Under the pieces are notes generated by a model that did not search any database, was not told the DNA's origin, and saw nothing but the letters and a program-made list of their open reading frames with translations. Made by a program: the position numbers and the translations under genes. A stretch of DNA of 64,000 nt, taken from assembly GCA_902728285.1 (NCBI GenBank), contig CACVBU010000468.1, forward strand, positions 186,001 through 250,000, read 5' to 3'. This document shows, piece by piece, positions 12,452 through 24,300 of the stretch (positions are counted from its first letter, which is position 1; every line of letters begins with the position of its first letter). This DNA comes from Clytia hemisphaerica. Lineage: Eukaryota > Cnidaria > Hydrozoa > Leptothecata > Clytiidae.

Positions 12452-13027
12452 TCCGCTCGTTCCATTAGTTCTATTGATTATTTTAGTTGTTTTTTTTCTC
12501 TGCGATCAATGATTGTCGTTGTTGTGTTTATTTTATCTTGTTCTTTCTATTTATAAACTCATCCATCTTAAAGGAACGATACTTTTCTTTTTTTCTGTCA
12601 AAAAGTTAAGAAAGATTTTCCCTTATTTTCTTATTTTATTAATTTATTCATTTTGTTTTCTTTTATCACTCTATTTACTTTTTTTAGTTAACATAAAACC
12701 AAACAAAATATTTTCTAATTAATTTTTTTTTTCTTCGTATAGAAGTGTACATAGTTTATTCCTCTTCTATAATCTCAAAAAAGATAAACAAACAAATAGT
12801 CAGGTAGAATTAAGTTATAAACTGCCAAAACCGGGACAAAAATGGTGTAGAGATGAAATTTTGCACAGAGGTCCAGGAATATGTTAGGAATCACCAAAAA
12901 AAAGCCCCATCCCCAGGAAGATGGGAACACCCTCAAATCCATAATGGCGGACATGGTACTTAATTTGATAAAGATTCAGTGTTGGTTAAGAAAAGCATAT
13001 GGCATACTCTAAGAATTGATTTTACCT
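12452..13027. other. T-rich tail and spacer
   Basis: 12430-12740 is very T-rich and probably belongs to the LINE 3' end. The remainder shows no gene. Confidence 0.4.
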
Positions 13028-13745
13028 TGAAAGTGCTTTCATGCATTGCCAGGACATGTCAAGGTCAGCTTTCATTGCAACTAATAGTTCAGCATCAATA
13101 TGAACTGCCGAAATACCACCATTATCCAAGATTTCCATCCTATCATCTGCCCCAATCGATTTTAAAATGTCTCTTGTTTGATGAAGAAATACCCCTCCAG
13201 AAGCCAAAAAAATCGTCTCTCTTAATAATTTTGTTCTTTTTTGGATTGTGCGTTTTGACGACTCGGTCCTTCTCTGCCGCAGGTATGACCGTCAACATCA
13301 ATGGCTTGAAAAGTATTGAAGTGAATTTGTGAAAATATTCTATTTGGTATCTCTTAACCACTTCCTCCAACCTCATAAGTTTTCGCATTTTAATCTTGTT
13401 TAGTTTCGAATTATTTACATATTTTTCTACAGATTCTGTTTGTAAAATATTTCTTAAAGTGCCTTCCTGAATAAGTTTTCATATCAGTATCAGTTTAAAG
13501 TTTTTATAATTTTTGATTCTAGTTTTTATTTCTAGTATATAAAATAATAATTTCACCTTTGGTCCACCGGAAGAGATGTTTATACCATTATTTCCTGAAT
13601 TTTCAATTTTGTTCTTGATTGATACCCCAGCAAGTTTTTCGGCAACTTTTGGAAGGTTATCAACCGGTACAATGCTCAACAAATCCTGTATTGAATAACC
13701 TTCGCAAAAGAGTTCATGTTTCTTCTGAGCATATAAATCGTTTGT
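13028..13745 (-). pseudogene. Exon remnants of an unknown transposase-like gene
   Basis: Two minus-strand coding stretches with splice donors. The first (13745-13558) reads ELFCEGYSIQDLLSIVPVDN and ends GGPK before GTGAAA. The second (about 13290-13028) reads KRTKLLRETIFLASGG, later AVHIDAELLVAMKADLDMSW, and ends at an AG/GTAAAA donor. The phrase AMKADLDMSW plus an LLRETIFLASGG stretch resembles the N-terminal part of large uncharacterised cnidarian transposase-like proteins (my recollection). The frames between and upstream are broken. No catalytic part is visible in the window here. Confidence 0.4.
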
Positions 13746-14246
13746 TGAAAACAGTCAAATATTTTTATAAGAAATTTAACAATTTTTCATCCTAGATCTG
13801 AACAAAAATATTTATGTCAAAAATGTAGAAATTTATTGCTGGAAAGCAATCTAAAATTGCAAAAGAATAAATTTCCAAGCTGATTATGAAAATGGCTTAT
13901 ATCAACTTTAATTAATATTGTTCAAAATTTAATGAGATCTTATATAAAATGACAATTTTTTATATAAAATGACAATTTTTAGTTAGTAAACATATCTTAA
14001 CCAACAAAATTTGAATATCAAAATTTAAATTATCAAGCACCCCCCTCCATTTTTCTTAATAAACTAGTTTCTTGACTGTATTTCTTAAGACCTTTTTGCT
14101 AACTCATTCAGTCTGTTTTCTTCTTTCATTCTACAACAAAAAGCTTTGCTATTGCCTATTTTACTGATTCTATCAAATGGAAATGGTTCAATAAACATGT
14201 TATTTAAATTTTTAACTCGTGATAACGCAACATAAGTCAGTCCATC

Positions 14247-14602
14247 CCCGGGTGGGGGGGGGGTACTTAGGCAAAATGGGTGCCGGGTATGTGCGAGCCA
14301 TAATGGTACCTTTTCTCATTCCTCAAAAGTCTCTCAAAGGGGTACAAATTCAAAAGTTAGTCTCTGAAAGGGTCCCAAAATCACAAAAATCAAAAATTTC
14401 TCTCTCAAAGGGTCACGATTTCCAAGAATTTTGAGCAAAATTTGGTGAAAATCAAACCAAAATTTGGAAAATATGGACCAAAATTTAGAAAAAAGTCTCT
14501 CAAAGGGTCCCAAAATCACCAAAATTTTGTCTCTCAAAGGGTCGATTTTCGATTTTCGGCTCGGACATACCCGTCACCTTGCAAACCTAGTACCCCCCCG
14601 GG
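14247..14602. mobile_element. CCCGGG-ended MITE, copy 1
   Basis: 356 bp starting and ending CCCGGG, flanked by the direct repeat GTCCATC (14240-14246 and 14603-14609). Interior is built from CTCTCAAAGGGTC and AAAATCAC-type repeats. Removing the element plus one flank copy restores the helicase reading frame exactly, so the boundaries are reliable. The 7-8 bp duplications seen in the two copies suggest hAT-type mobilisation. Copy 2 is at 17240-17594. Confidence 0.9.
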
Positions 14603-15380
14603 GTCCATCAATGCTTTCTTTCTTTCCCAAATCGACCACTACACTGTCTAAAGTTAATCCTTGTGATTTGTGAATAGTTAAGGACCATGCAAGTTTTAAT
14701 GGTATTTGAACTCTCTCTTGAACAGTACTATTTTCGGAAGTGGTAGCTATTAATGGAACGATTGGTACACAATTATCAATATCATTAAAAAAACTTGGTT
14801 CTGTATATTTGTCAAACTTTACAATTACAGCTATTTATAGGAAGGGCTGGTGGAAATTGGTTTCTTTGAAATACAATGTTTTGTTTAACACCTAAGCTTC
14901 CATTACAAAGAGCTACATCTGGCCACAGATTTCTTGTGAGCATTACTTTTGCACCTTGAGCAAGAAATATTTCATTCTCGAGACCAAAGTCCTCTGAAGA
15001 AAGTTTTGATGCGCTTGCTGGTGTATTTCTTGATTTGATTGCTGCGATTGGAGTTTCCAAGCGATCAAACATTTTCGAATTATGCTCTTTGACAGCCTCA
15101 TTTGAAAATTACAATCTGGTAGAATGTTCATAATTCATGCCATTTCTCTCAGGTTGCCTTGTAAGAAAAAGATTCCAATCTTCCTCTGTAGACATACCAT
15201 TTCGTAAATTTTTCAAAGCTTTTCTAAATTTAATTTGTGTTTCTTCTTGTCCAGAAGATCTCATGTTTGATTTAAGCTTTACAACAATTCTAAAACAGCA
15301 ATAAGCAACATACCTGCAGTTGCAATACCACTTTTTGTGTAAGGGTTGTATAAAGCACTGTGCTATATCTCCAACCAATA

Positions 15381-15615
15381 TACACGGTTTTTTTTTTTAA
15401 GAAACACACTTTTAAGAAACATGAGGCTCAGAATGAGAAAATAACATTTTTTAATTCGTTTTTTTTTAAGAACCTTCCAACCCAGCCTTCCATGAGGCCG
15501 ATTATGTTAAAAAGTTTAGAAACATGTAAGAAACATTTAAGGCTCAAAAGGCCGATTTCTTAAGAAACATTGAGGCTGCTTGGTAAAACTAGTTTCTTAA
15601 AAAAAAAAACGTGTA
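15381..15615. repeat. Foldback element in the helicase gene
   Basis: TACACGTT/TTTTTTTTTAAGAAAC-type left end and the inverse GTTTCTTAAAAAA...CGTGTA right end bound about 235 bp. Interior has repeated AAGAAACAT(T/G)GAGGC units. Insertion splits the helicase between its Walker B region and the VGDIAQ motif. Confidence 0.65.
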
Positions 15616-15625
15616 ACTGATATAC

Positions 15626-15837
15626 GGGGGGGGTTTTCAGGGGTCTTAAATACCGTCATACCGACAAAAATTTGGGTCAAATACCGTAGTACCGTCGATA
15701 AAAGAAGCCGAATTACCTAAATACCGATACCGGTAGAAAATGAAATACCGTAATCCCGTCGTTTTTTTCTGGTAATACCGATTTACCGGGGGAAAAAAGG
15801 CCCAATACCGTCGTACCGTAAAAGTGAAACCCCCCCC
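15626..15837. mobile_element. Foldback element with ATATAC target duplication
   Basis: 212 bp bounded by ATATAC at 15620-15625 and 15838-15843. Starts GGGGGGGGTTTTCAG and ends GTGAAACCCCCCCC. The interior is a repetitive set of ATACCG(TC/AT)(A/C)TACCG units. Adjacent to the 15381 foldback in the same broken gene. Confidence 0.7.
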
Positions 15838-16430
15838 ATATACCACCAAATAATGTCTCCATTTTTCCAGTTGCTTGGCGACATCTACTATCAATCCAGC
15901 CTAGAATCATTTGTCCATCAACTGAAAATTCATTGCTAATAATGTATTTAACATTTTTCATTTGATCTTGTAATATTTCAAGAGATTTTCCTTTTAACTC
16001 ATGATTGTTTTTCACTTTAATTGGTAACTGAAGTGTGCTATATAACCTTTTACCATTTATGTTAAAAGCAGCCATTCCAAAAAATGATGTCAATAAACAC
16101 TTTTCACCTAGCAGTCCTTTGATGCAATTAATTAAATAAGATTTTCCACTCCCCGCTATCCCGGTAAAAATCATCAATAATGGGTCAATTTTTCTATTTT
16201 CAAAATGATCACATACAATATTAAACCCCCTGAGTTGTTCTATATTCAATTTATTGGTCAGCCGAAGCTGAGCATTCAAATAGGTAAAATTTTCCACCAT
16301 AAGACGGCAAAAAAAAAATCCGATTTTCCGATCTCATATTGATTTCTAAACTTTCTTCCGATCGGGTTAACTTTTTTGGGTACTTTTAGCGTGCGTTGTT
16401 TTTACAGATCATAATGTAGTGTTTCAAGAT

Positions 16431-16632
16431 GGCGGCTCAAGCGATAAAGTCAGATGTGATAAGTGTTGTACCAAAGTATTTCCAGTTTAAATCTGTTGCA
16501 AGCTTCAATTTCTGTCATTTATTTTTTAACTCGGCAAATCAAACACAGGATTTTCATCAAGGGGACTCTTTTTCTACATCTTTTGAAGGTTTAAATGTTA
16601 AAGTCGTTTGCTCAAGTTTTTGTTTATGTTGA
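16431..16632 (+). other. Possible first exon at arm end (unknown)
   Basis: An ATG in the context AAGATGGCGGCTCAAG opens 67 codons (MAAQAIKSDVISVVPKYFQ...). The right-arm counterpart at 55093-54892 (minus) keeps the same frame with one residue change. Both point inward. Possible donor near FEG/GTTTAA. Unrecognised; could be chance. Confidence 0.25.
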
Positions 16633-16884
16633 ATTTTCTGATACTTTTTATTGCTGCTTTTTAATAGTTTTGCAATAAAAACATATTTTTCTTGTTTGCC
16701 TCTAGGGGGATTGATGGTGTTATAATGTTATTGGAATTTGATAAAGTTTACAAAAGTACAGCTACTGTATAAATTTGATAAAGACCGGATGCAATCGTGC
16801 TTTTTTGGACTTGGACGTGTTTGTGATAAGGCGAATCGCTAAAAATTGTTTGGTTCCCGTCATTTCTACTTTAAAAAGTGGGAG

Positions 16885-16908
16885 TCGTTCGGTCGGTCGG
16901 TCGGTCGA
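16885..16908. repeat. (GGTC)n microsatellite
   Basis: Four to five GGTC units (TCGGTCGGTCGGTCGGTCG). The right-arm equivalent is near 54617. A related TTCGTCTGTCCG run is near 18800. Confidence 0.8.
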
Positions 16909-17239
16909 AAATATTTTTCTGTTAAGAAGTAGCTACATCTTGTTGAAAGGGAATCCGTGTGGACTGATCCGAATTTTAAAATTGAGAAACCGTGGATAAA
17001 CTGTTGTTTTTGGTTTACTCTCCATTAGCATGCGGCTCTCTACTTCGATTTGAAAACTTGTAAACACAGAGCGTGCAGAGGTCGACAGTGGAAATCCAGC
17101 AAAGCAGCGGAAAAGCTTTCCGACTACTCTCCAACTCTACCTGCTGACCGTAAATCAGGGTCGGTCAGATGACGGGAACCAAATGAAATGATGCCATCAC
17201 ATCTCCTATTATTGGACTTGCAAAATTATGACAAATGGT

Positions 17240-17594
17240 CCCGGGGGGGTTACTTAGGCAAAATGGATGCCGGGTATGTGCGAGCCATAAGGGTACCTTT
17301 TCTCATTCCTCAAAAGTCTCTCAAAGGGGTACAAATTCAAAAGTTAGTCTCTGAAAGGGTCCCAAAATCATGAAAATCAAAAATTTCTCTCTCAAAGGGT
17401 CACGATTTCCAAAAATTATGAGCAAAATTTGGTGAAAATCAAACCAAAATTTGGAAAAAATGGACCAAAATTTAGGAAAAAGTCTCTCAAAGGGTCCCAA
17501 AATAACCAAAATTTTGTCTCTCAAAGGGTCGATTTTCGATTTTCGGCTCGGACATACCCGTCACCTCGCAAACCTAGTACCCCCCCCCCCCGGG
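17240..17594. mobile_element. CCCGGG-ended MITE, copy 2
   Basis: 355 bp, CCCGGG at both ends, flanked by the 8-bp direct repeat CAAATGGT (17232-17239, 17595-17602). The right arm at about 54288 has the uninterrupted site, giving a true empty-site comparison. Nearly identical to copy 1, so this family moved recently. Confidence 0.93.
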
Positions 17595-17810
17595 CAAATG
17601 GTCTTTGGAATTTGATCATTTATATTAATATTAATGTATACAGTTCTTGTTGAAATTGATCAAACTATTTTTCACGCAGTTCCAGACGCAGATTGTGCTT
17701 TTCTAACCTTTTCTAACCTTGGCACACGTTTTGACTGAATAATGGAATGGAATGAATGGCGATAACAGTTTATAGATATCTCTTATCAGACTTGCAGAAA
17801 GCGGGCTGCT

Positions 17811-18185
17811 GTCAAGTTACACAACATGCACACTCTCGTCACAACTTGCACAGCCATAAAAAACAGATCAATCTGGTCTTCATTTAACATTGTTTTAAAG
17901 TTTAAAAAAACACTGCCAGTGCTTGGCACAGAAGAGAGGACTCCCAGTTGAAATTAATTGCTACACCGCTGCCCTGTTGAATTTATTTATTATGGTCGTG
18001 TGTTTATTCCGCCAAGGCGGTAAATCAATCGCCCAAAATCATGGACCAATCAAAAGCGAGTTTAAAGCAAAACGGGGGGAAAATGAGCTTCCCTGCATAG
18101 TTATGAATTTTAAGTTTTGCTTTCGATTATCATTTGAGACCAGCAAAGTCTTCAAGATGGTTGTGTGCATGTTGTGTAACTTGAC
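17811..18185. repeat. Foldback element with 23-bp perfect ends
   Basis: The 23-bp left end (17811-17833), which starts GTCAAGTTACACAACATG, is repeated in inverse at 18163-18185. The right-arm counterpart is about 53699-54074. A roughly 100-codon ORF inside is conserved between arms but has no domain and is not called. Confidence 0.75.
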
Positions 18186-18221
18186 GGTACTAAACTACAA
18201 AATTTATTTACGCAGACTGGA

Positions 18222-18388
18222 GGGGCCATCCATATAGTACGTACGCAGTGAAGGGGGGAGAGGGGGTTTAGCAAAAGCGTACATCTATTGTTTAAACGAA
18301 GTCATTTCCATTGTTCTCTGCGTACAAGGGGGGAGGGGGTGTCAAATATTTGGAAAATCTTTGCGTACGTACTATATGGACGGCCCCG
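18222..18388. repeat. Short MITE with GGGGCC(A/G)TCCATATAG ends
   Basis: Left GGGGCCATCCATATAGTACG and right inverse ending GGACGGCCCC bound about 167 bp; interior is purine-rich (GGGGGGAGAGGGGG). Counterpart in the other arm at 53498-53663. End sequence style is hAT-like. Confidence 0.7.
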
Positions 18389-21316
18389 GATGCAAATTGT
18401 GTTTTTCAAGATTTTGTTATTTTGCTTCAAGTGCGAAGTAGGACAATGATCAGTCACATTTTTGGACCTAGGCGGTCATCGAAAAAATGTTCTATTCGCG
18501 TCACCCGCCCGCATCAAATTTTCCGCTGATTTTCCGGTGCGGAGATGCGGAAAAAAATCTAGGAAAAGCAATTTGTTCTTTTAAAGTATAGCTTTTTTCT
18601 CAATTGCTCTGACGACCATCGAAAAATTGTTTTGCTCGCGTTACCACCCGCCCCTGAGTTACTGGCGCGATTAAAAAAAACCCGGGAATCTTTTTGACCG
18701 CCCGTCCGCCTGCATGCATTTTTAACACTCGTTGCGACGCGAACAGAGCATTTTTTTCGATGACCGCCCTACCTGGAGGTCCTATAAATTAACCTGTGTT
18801 CGTTCGTCTGTCCGTCCGTTCGTCTGTTACCAACTTTTCTCGGGATTGAATCATAGGAATTGTTCACGTGTTCATTTTTCATTCAGGTAGGTCCATAAAT
18901 GTATCACTTGTTTTTAATGGAATTGCAGAAAGTTACGACAAATGGCTTTTTGACTTTGAATAATTAAAAAACTAAACAATTTGTTCAACAGTTCTGGACG
19001 CAAATTATGTTTTTTCTGACCTTGCCAATTTTTGGCTTTGACTGAATAGCAGTCAGTTTTTACATACCTCATTGGCCTTGCAGACAACTGACAAATGGTT
19101 TCTGTAATTTGACCAAGTCTACCAAAATACAGTTCCTGTTGAAATGTTATAAATATGAACTACGTTTTGCAAAGTTTTTGATGCAAATTGTGTTTTTCTG
19201 GAGTTTGCGCTTTGTGACTTAAAGTTTGTAGCTTGTTAGTTGAAAGTGTTATTGGAGTTTTATCAAGTAAAACAAAAAGTACAGTTTCTATGTATATTTG
19301 ATGGATATCTTCATTTTAGTTCTGACGTATTGGCAATTTTCTTATTTATTTCTAGTATCATAACTGACTGGAATGAAATTAACAAAAAGTTACACTATGT
19401 TTCTCTTTTATTTTGTAGTAATGAACTATAGCTTAATTGTTTGATGTCATAAAAACAGTGCTACAATGCTAAAGAGAAGTATACTTTGAGCTTCTCGTTA
19501 AATAATTGTAAATCAAGTTATCAAATGTTTCACATTTTGTACATTATTCAACATTTTTAGTCTACTCTGTTTCAGTACATCTCTTACATCTGTTAACCCA
19601 CTTATTTAAGCTATCTAGCTAAGCTCTATTGGCTGACCTTTCAGCCTCGGCTGGTTTATTTATATTAAAAAGGCTGTATTCTACTTGCAAGTTTTCATAT
19701 GTTTTTTTCTGGCCCTCGATCCAAAAGGGCATGGCGTTGATTTGTTCTAGTGTAAAGGAATTTGATATTTCAGCCCAATATTGATTATCATCAGTTATAA
19801 TATTATTTGGTCTTGCGAAATTTACATCTGCTATATCCATCCATTCTTCTCGCAGAAAAATATTTTCATTTCCCTCGTCATCATCCTCTTCCAGCTGATA
19901 TTCAAAATTATTAGCGTTGATAAAATGTCTTTTTCGATTTGGAACCAATTTCCTTCCTAAATTGCTATTGAGAAATTCTTTCCATTTAAGGCAATCCGCA
20001 CATGCGCATTATGATTTCTTTTTGAAACAATAAAAATAAAACAATAAACTTTGTCGGCCAATTAGCTGTGATAACTTTCTTTTGTTTTTGTTCTACATCT
20101 TGTCAATCAAAGAAACTATTACGTCACTTTTTATATAAGATTGTTTAAAAATCTTGGGGGGTCATTATTGCTCAGGCACACAAAAACCTATAGACCAAGA
20201 GGAGGGCCTAAAAGCCTGGAGCTGTCTATTGTGTAGACTACTACGCATCTTGCTGATATGCGCCCTCTAAACCCTCGGAAAAGAAAATAAGCCTTCTCCC
20301 ATTTTGCATTATGTGGTGGTCCAAATTCAAAAAAAATTTCAGTAGCTTTCCAATGGTAACAGCTTGTTTTATGTCATACAGATTTGTTGACACAATTTTT
20401 TCCAAAATAAATTAATCAAGTACTGTAACTTAGTTTTCACCTTTCTTAGATGATTTGGTCTTAACCACCAATCAACCCAAGTGCCTGGCTCCTTTCCAGG
20501 ATTCATTACTGATGACATCAATGTTGTTGAGCTCTAAAAGTTGTGCAACTTGTCTGATTGGTTGTTCTCCTTTAAGAACATAAAAAATTAGCAATACAGT
20601 TTGCTGACTGTTACATTTGGGTATCTGTTTTGCAAGGGCCACAAAAAGGTTAAATTGACTTTCCGTTTCTGTGACAAGTTTGGCTACTTTCAGTGTTGTT
20701 TATGCGAAATGAAACTCGCAGCCTCTTATGATCTAAACAAAAACAGATGAATGAGTATTATAGGGTAAGAGATATTACGGGTATATGCCGGGTATAGCCA
20801 AGCTAAAAATCAAAAGTCACCCTTAGTAGAGAGAAGTTGAAGGTTCTTAGTGCTGCTTTTATACAATAGCATTTGTCAATCATAGTTTGGAAGGGGGTTA
20901 CCACCTCATATTTAGATATAAGTTATAAGCGTCGTCGATATATCTGGATTCACGGGCCGCTATTAGGAAAAGTGGAAAGATGGAAAGGTTGTTTATATAT
21001 CTGAGGATGGTTGTGAAAAATTTCATTGATATTGGTTCAGTTTTCATCAAGTTTAAAGCTTTTTTCCTTGCCCAACTAAATTTCGAAATTTCGAATTCTG
21101 CTCCCTAGGTTGGGATCTTCCAATGAAATTAAAAATGGCGGCCTACAAATTTGATATTTTGACTATTTTGCAGCAGACAAATCCCATAAAGTCAGGCTTA
21201 ATATAAGCAGCTTATTAATTCTTCAGAGCATCATCATTATATCTATACAATAACTATAGTAAAAAAATGAAAAAATGAAATGTACTAAAAATTTCCAACA
21301 ATGCAGCAAAGAAAAG

Positions 21317-24300
21317 CAAAGGTCATACAGGACGCTGCAACAAAGAACATTCACTGACCTTTTGGAAAGCGCCATCAAAACAAAAGGAACCAACACAATC
21401 ATCAGAAACAGAAAGTGACAACACTGGTAATTTTTTTTTAAAGATTATGGCGTATAACCAATCGTTTGATCAGATCCCATAGTTGCGACGCCAGGGCAGG
21501 GGAAAAAGTGTCTAGTCCGATCATCTGTGTGATCTGAACCTTCACCTTATATATATAACAGATCACAAAGGTATGTATATAGTGAAATTTTATATGGCAA
21601 AGTTTAATGATCCAACCTAAAATACAAACATACAGGCAGCGTTCCATGTATATATTTAAAAATATTAAATTATGTTTATTAGGCACACAGTTGCAATCGG
21701 CAAAGGAAGAACTCGTTGCCACACAAAGCAAACTTGATCAAGCGCAGTTAGAAGTCAAGGAAGGCCAAACAAAATTTAAAACTATTGCAGAGAAACAACA
21801 TACTGAGTTGGTTCAAGGTGCTTTTGAACTATATGAAATTAAGGATGAACAGGAAATTATTAAGGACAACCTCAAAAACGCAAATGAAACGTACAACAAA
21901 TTGAAGCTTTTGCTTAATCGGAAGCAGTCAGCAAAAAAAAAAACGTCAGAATAACCCCAAACGTCAAAGGAGATGCTCTCTTCTCACAGCACAACCAGGT
22001 AAAGTGTTTTCTAGTATTGGAAGCTATTCATTAATTGAATACTATGGAAGGTCCAAAATCTGACAACTATGTTTTTTTATTAAGTCAACAGGGATAATCA
22101 TTTTCAAAAACCCGGGAATTTTTCTGACCGACAGTTTTTCTAACCGACAATTCTTTGAGAAGAAATAGTTCCTGTTAATAATTTTAGTTTTCCACAACTC
22201 AAGATAGCTGTTGTTCTAACCATTCTACTCTCTCTTATTAGGTACCGTAGACGCAAGGAAACCAAAGATTTGATGGAGTTTGTTCATGGTGGGGAGGATG
22301 CAGCAATAAATGGTGCATGGGACTTCGTTATGAGCCAGTGCTCCCAAGAAAAAATGGAGGAATTAGTTGCCAGCTTCCGTCGTGGTAAATTCCTGCAAAC
22401 GATACTCAAAAAGCAAGTCCAAAGTGATGAAGTAAAACTCAAGAAGGCAGTTGCTTCGAAATACCTTGGTCACCTTTCACGCAGAAAATTCGGTCTCCTT
22501 TGTAAGATTCAAGGCGCATCTTTCAAAGATGATGAAGGACCTGATGATGGAGAGCTGATTCCTCGGAACGAGGAGATCAAACTTGACCTGAGATCACAAC
22601 AATTGTCTCACTATACTGTTGACAAGTTTGTCAAGACCCTGGATATTGGTGAGATCCACGAAACCCCATCGTCTTCAGGAGTCGCTAGAACAGTCACAGC
22701 TCTAGTGACAATGATTGTGGATGTCAATCTGAAAGTGAAAGCCAATAGAAAAAGACTCCACTGGTTTCATGATATCCAAAATCATTTTATCGTCGAGTTC
22801 AGTTATTACGGAGCACCCGAATCCAAAGAAGTTGCAATGACAATTGGTACACTTAGCTTATGGAACTATCAGAACCGAATTCGTAGTAGAGATCATCATT
22901 ACCCTCTACACATGTTGAGTATCGATGAAAAGAATGCCATTTGTGAAGACCTTTGGAGGCAACACTCTGATGAGATGCTTCTTACAGAGGGAAACATCTT
23001 CACCATCAATTCTCAAAAAATTACTTTCGAATTTCAACCCTCAGCCGATCAGAGTTGGCAATGTTGGGCAGCTAACGTTCTTCCATCTGCGGCAACTTAT
23101 CCTTCCCCTTATGCCAATGTGCATAAGTCCCAACTTGACTTGATTGATGGTACAATTGGCTTGGAAGACAACAATACATGGAAACCTCCAACAAATGAAA
23201 TCATGAAGAAAGAACTTGATCAATTGACCACTTTTCAAAAAACACTGTCACCTTAACTTTCTGATTCTGGTAGACATAGTCAAGAGCTAGCTTTTATGGC
23301 TAAAAATGGATACAGAAGTCTTGGTGAATGTATTGGAATATTTGCTGAGAGGTAGTATACCGTTTCGATTCACACAATTAAAACAATACCTTATAAATGC
23401 CAGCTAGACTTTTCACTTTGTTTACGTACCTTCAAAAAAAGTTCTTGTACACAAAGTTTGAAACTATTAATTTTGGAGCTTATTTTTGCAAGGAAATTTT
23501 TTTGCGAAATAACTTAATTTTTGTGGGACTTATTTTGGCGAGGACGCAAATTGCAAATTTTTGTTTTTTTTTTCTTTTCAGATTACGACCTGAGCCTCTT
23601 CATCTTGAAATCAATAATTGGCAACATCTTTTGAATTTGATTTATCTTGAATCCATTCGAAGAGGTAATTATTTTAGAATTATTTTCAGAGGAATTGTTT
23701 TAAAAAGCCTCTGTCGTGTCTGTTTTAATTGTCTCTCGTTTCATATTTTTTTTTTATTGTTACTGTAGGTAAATTCGAATCATTCTGCAAAGTTTTGGAA
23801 AGTCCGGTTAGATGTGAAACATACCCTGGATACCCTTTCCCGGTATTGCACACGTGTGATTGACGCCATCCATGTAGGTGATAACAGTGAAGCTACCAGG
23901 ATTAAACATCAGGCTTTGTATCTCATTTGCATTCAACTTCGAAATATTGGTGGAATGATGAATAGAGTTATTGTCACAAGGGATTATCCAAATAGTCTAG
24001 AGGAAGTTTGCCGTCTGTATTTCAATCTTTCCTCCCTCTTTTTTCCTGATCATTGTCAAAGCACTGTTTGGACCCTAGGATATGCTGTACCATACTATGC
24101 CGAAAACGTGTATGAAAAATTTAAAGTTGGTTATGGGATCCTTTCTATGCAAGGCAAAGAATCATTTCATTCTTCAATCAAACAACAGCTCAATAGTGAA
24201 ACTAACAGGTTAAATTCAGATAACCTCAAGGGTAAATGGGCTCAAATTATGCGATCCAGCTATGTACGTAAATTTTACCTCCCGTACCACTTTCCACTTG

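Larger units (their letters stand above)
16256..19654. mobile_element. 3.4-kb insertion in the helicase gene
   Basis: Flanked by TTTATT at 16250-16255 and 19655-19660. Deleting the insert and one TTTATT joins the two helicase segments in frame. The ends carry short imperfect inverted repeats, CAGCCGAAGCTGA at the left and CAGCCGAGGCTGA read inward from the right. No transposase recognised inside; it contains several nested foldbacks. Most of it, except the leftmost 47 bp, is also present in the right inverted arm. Confidence 0.65.
14086..19990 (-). pseudogene. PIF1-type helicase gene (Helitron-associated type), broken by insertions
   Basis: N-terminal block at 19990-19661 (NRKRHFINANNFEYQLEEDD, then YWAEISNSFTLEQI). 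The helicase proper is at 16249-15838: Walker A TGIAGSGKS, FFGMAAFNI, and a Walker B-like IISNEFS where D is expected. LVGDIAQ follows beyond two foldbacks (15.37-15.84 kb), then VVKLKSNMRSSGQEE, ITFLAQGAKVML-type motif V (about 14960) and motif VI TYVALSRVKNL (about 14200), with a stop at 14086. Removing the insertion 16256-19654 joins NINK to LNIEQLRGF in frame, and removing 14247-14602 plus one target copy joins KKESID to GLTYVALS in frame. The insertions and further frame changes show it is dead. ATP-driven 5'-3' DNA unwinding is the family activity; a Helitron origin is inferred because no Rep domain is next to it. Confidence 0.75.
16303..20938. repeat. Left arm of a 4.5-kb inverted duplication
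   Basis: Reads as the reverse complement of 50710-55219 over its whole length, with only scattered substitutions by eye (about one to two per hundred). Outer end GACGGCAAAAAAAAA, inner end GCGTCGTCGA. It has the CCCGGG MITE at 17240-17594, absent from the right arm, and a segment of about 110 bp (about 20395-20510) missing from the right arm. It contains the helicase N-terminal block and most of the 3.4-kb insertion. Confidence 0.95.

Noticed and set aside
17923..18237. 104-residue ORF conserved between the arms
   Set aside because: Conservation follows from the duplication itself; it lies inside a foldback element and shows no domain. The frames differ upstream by a homopolymer change.
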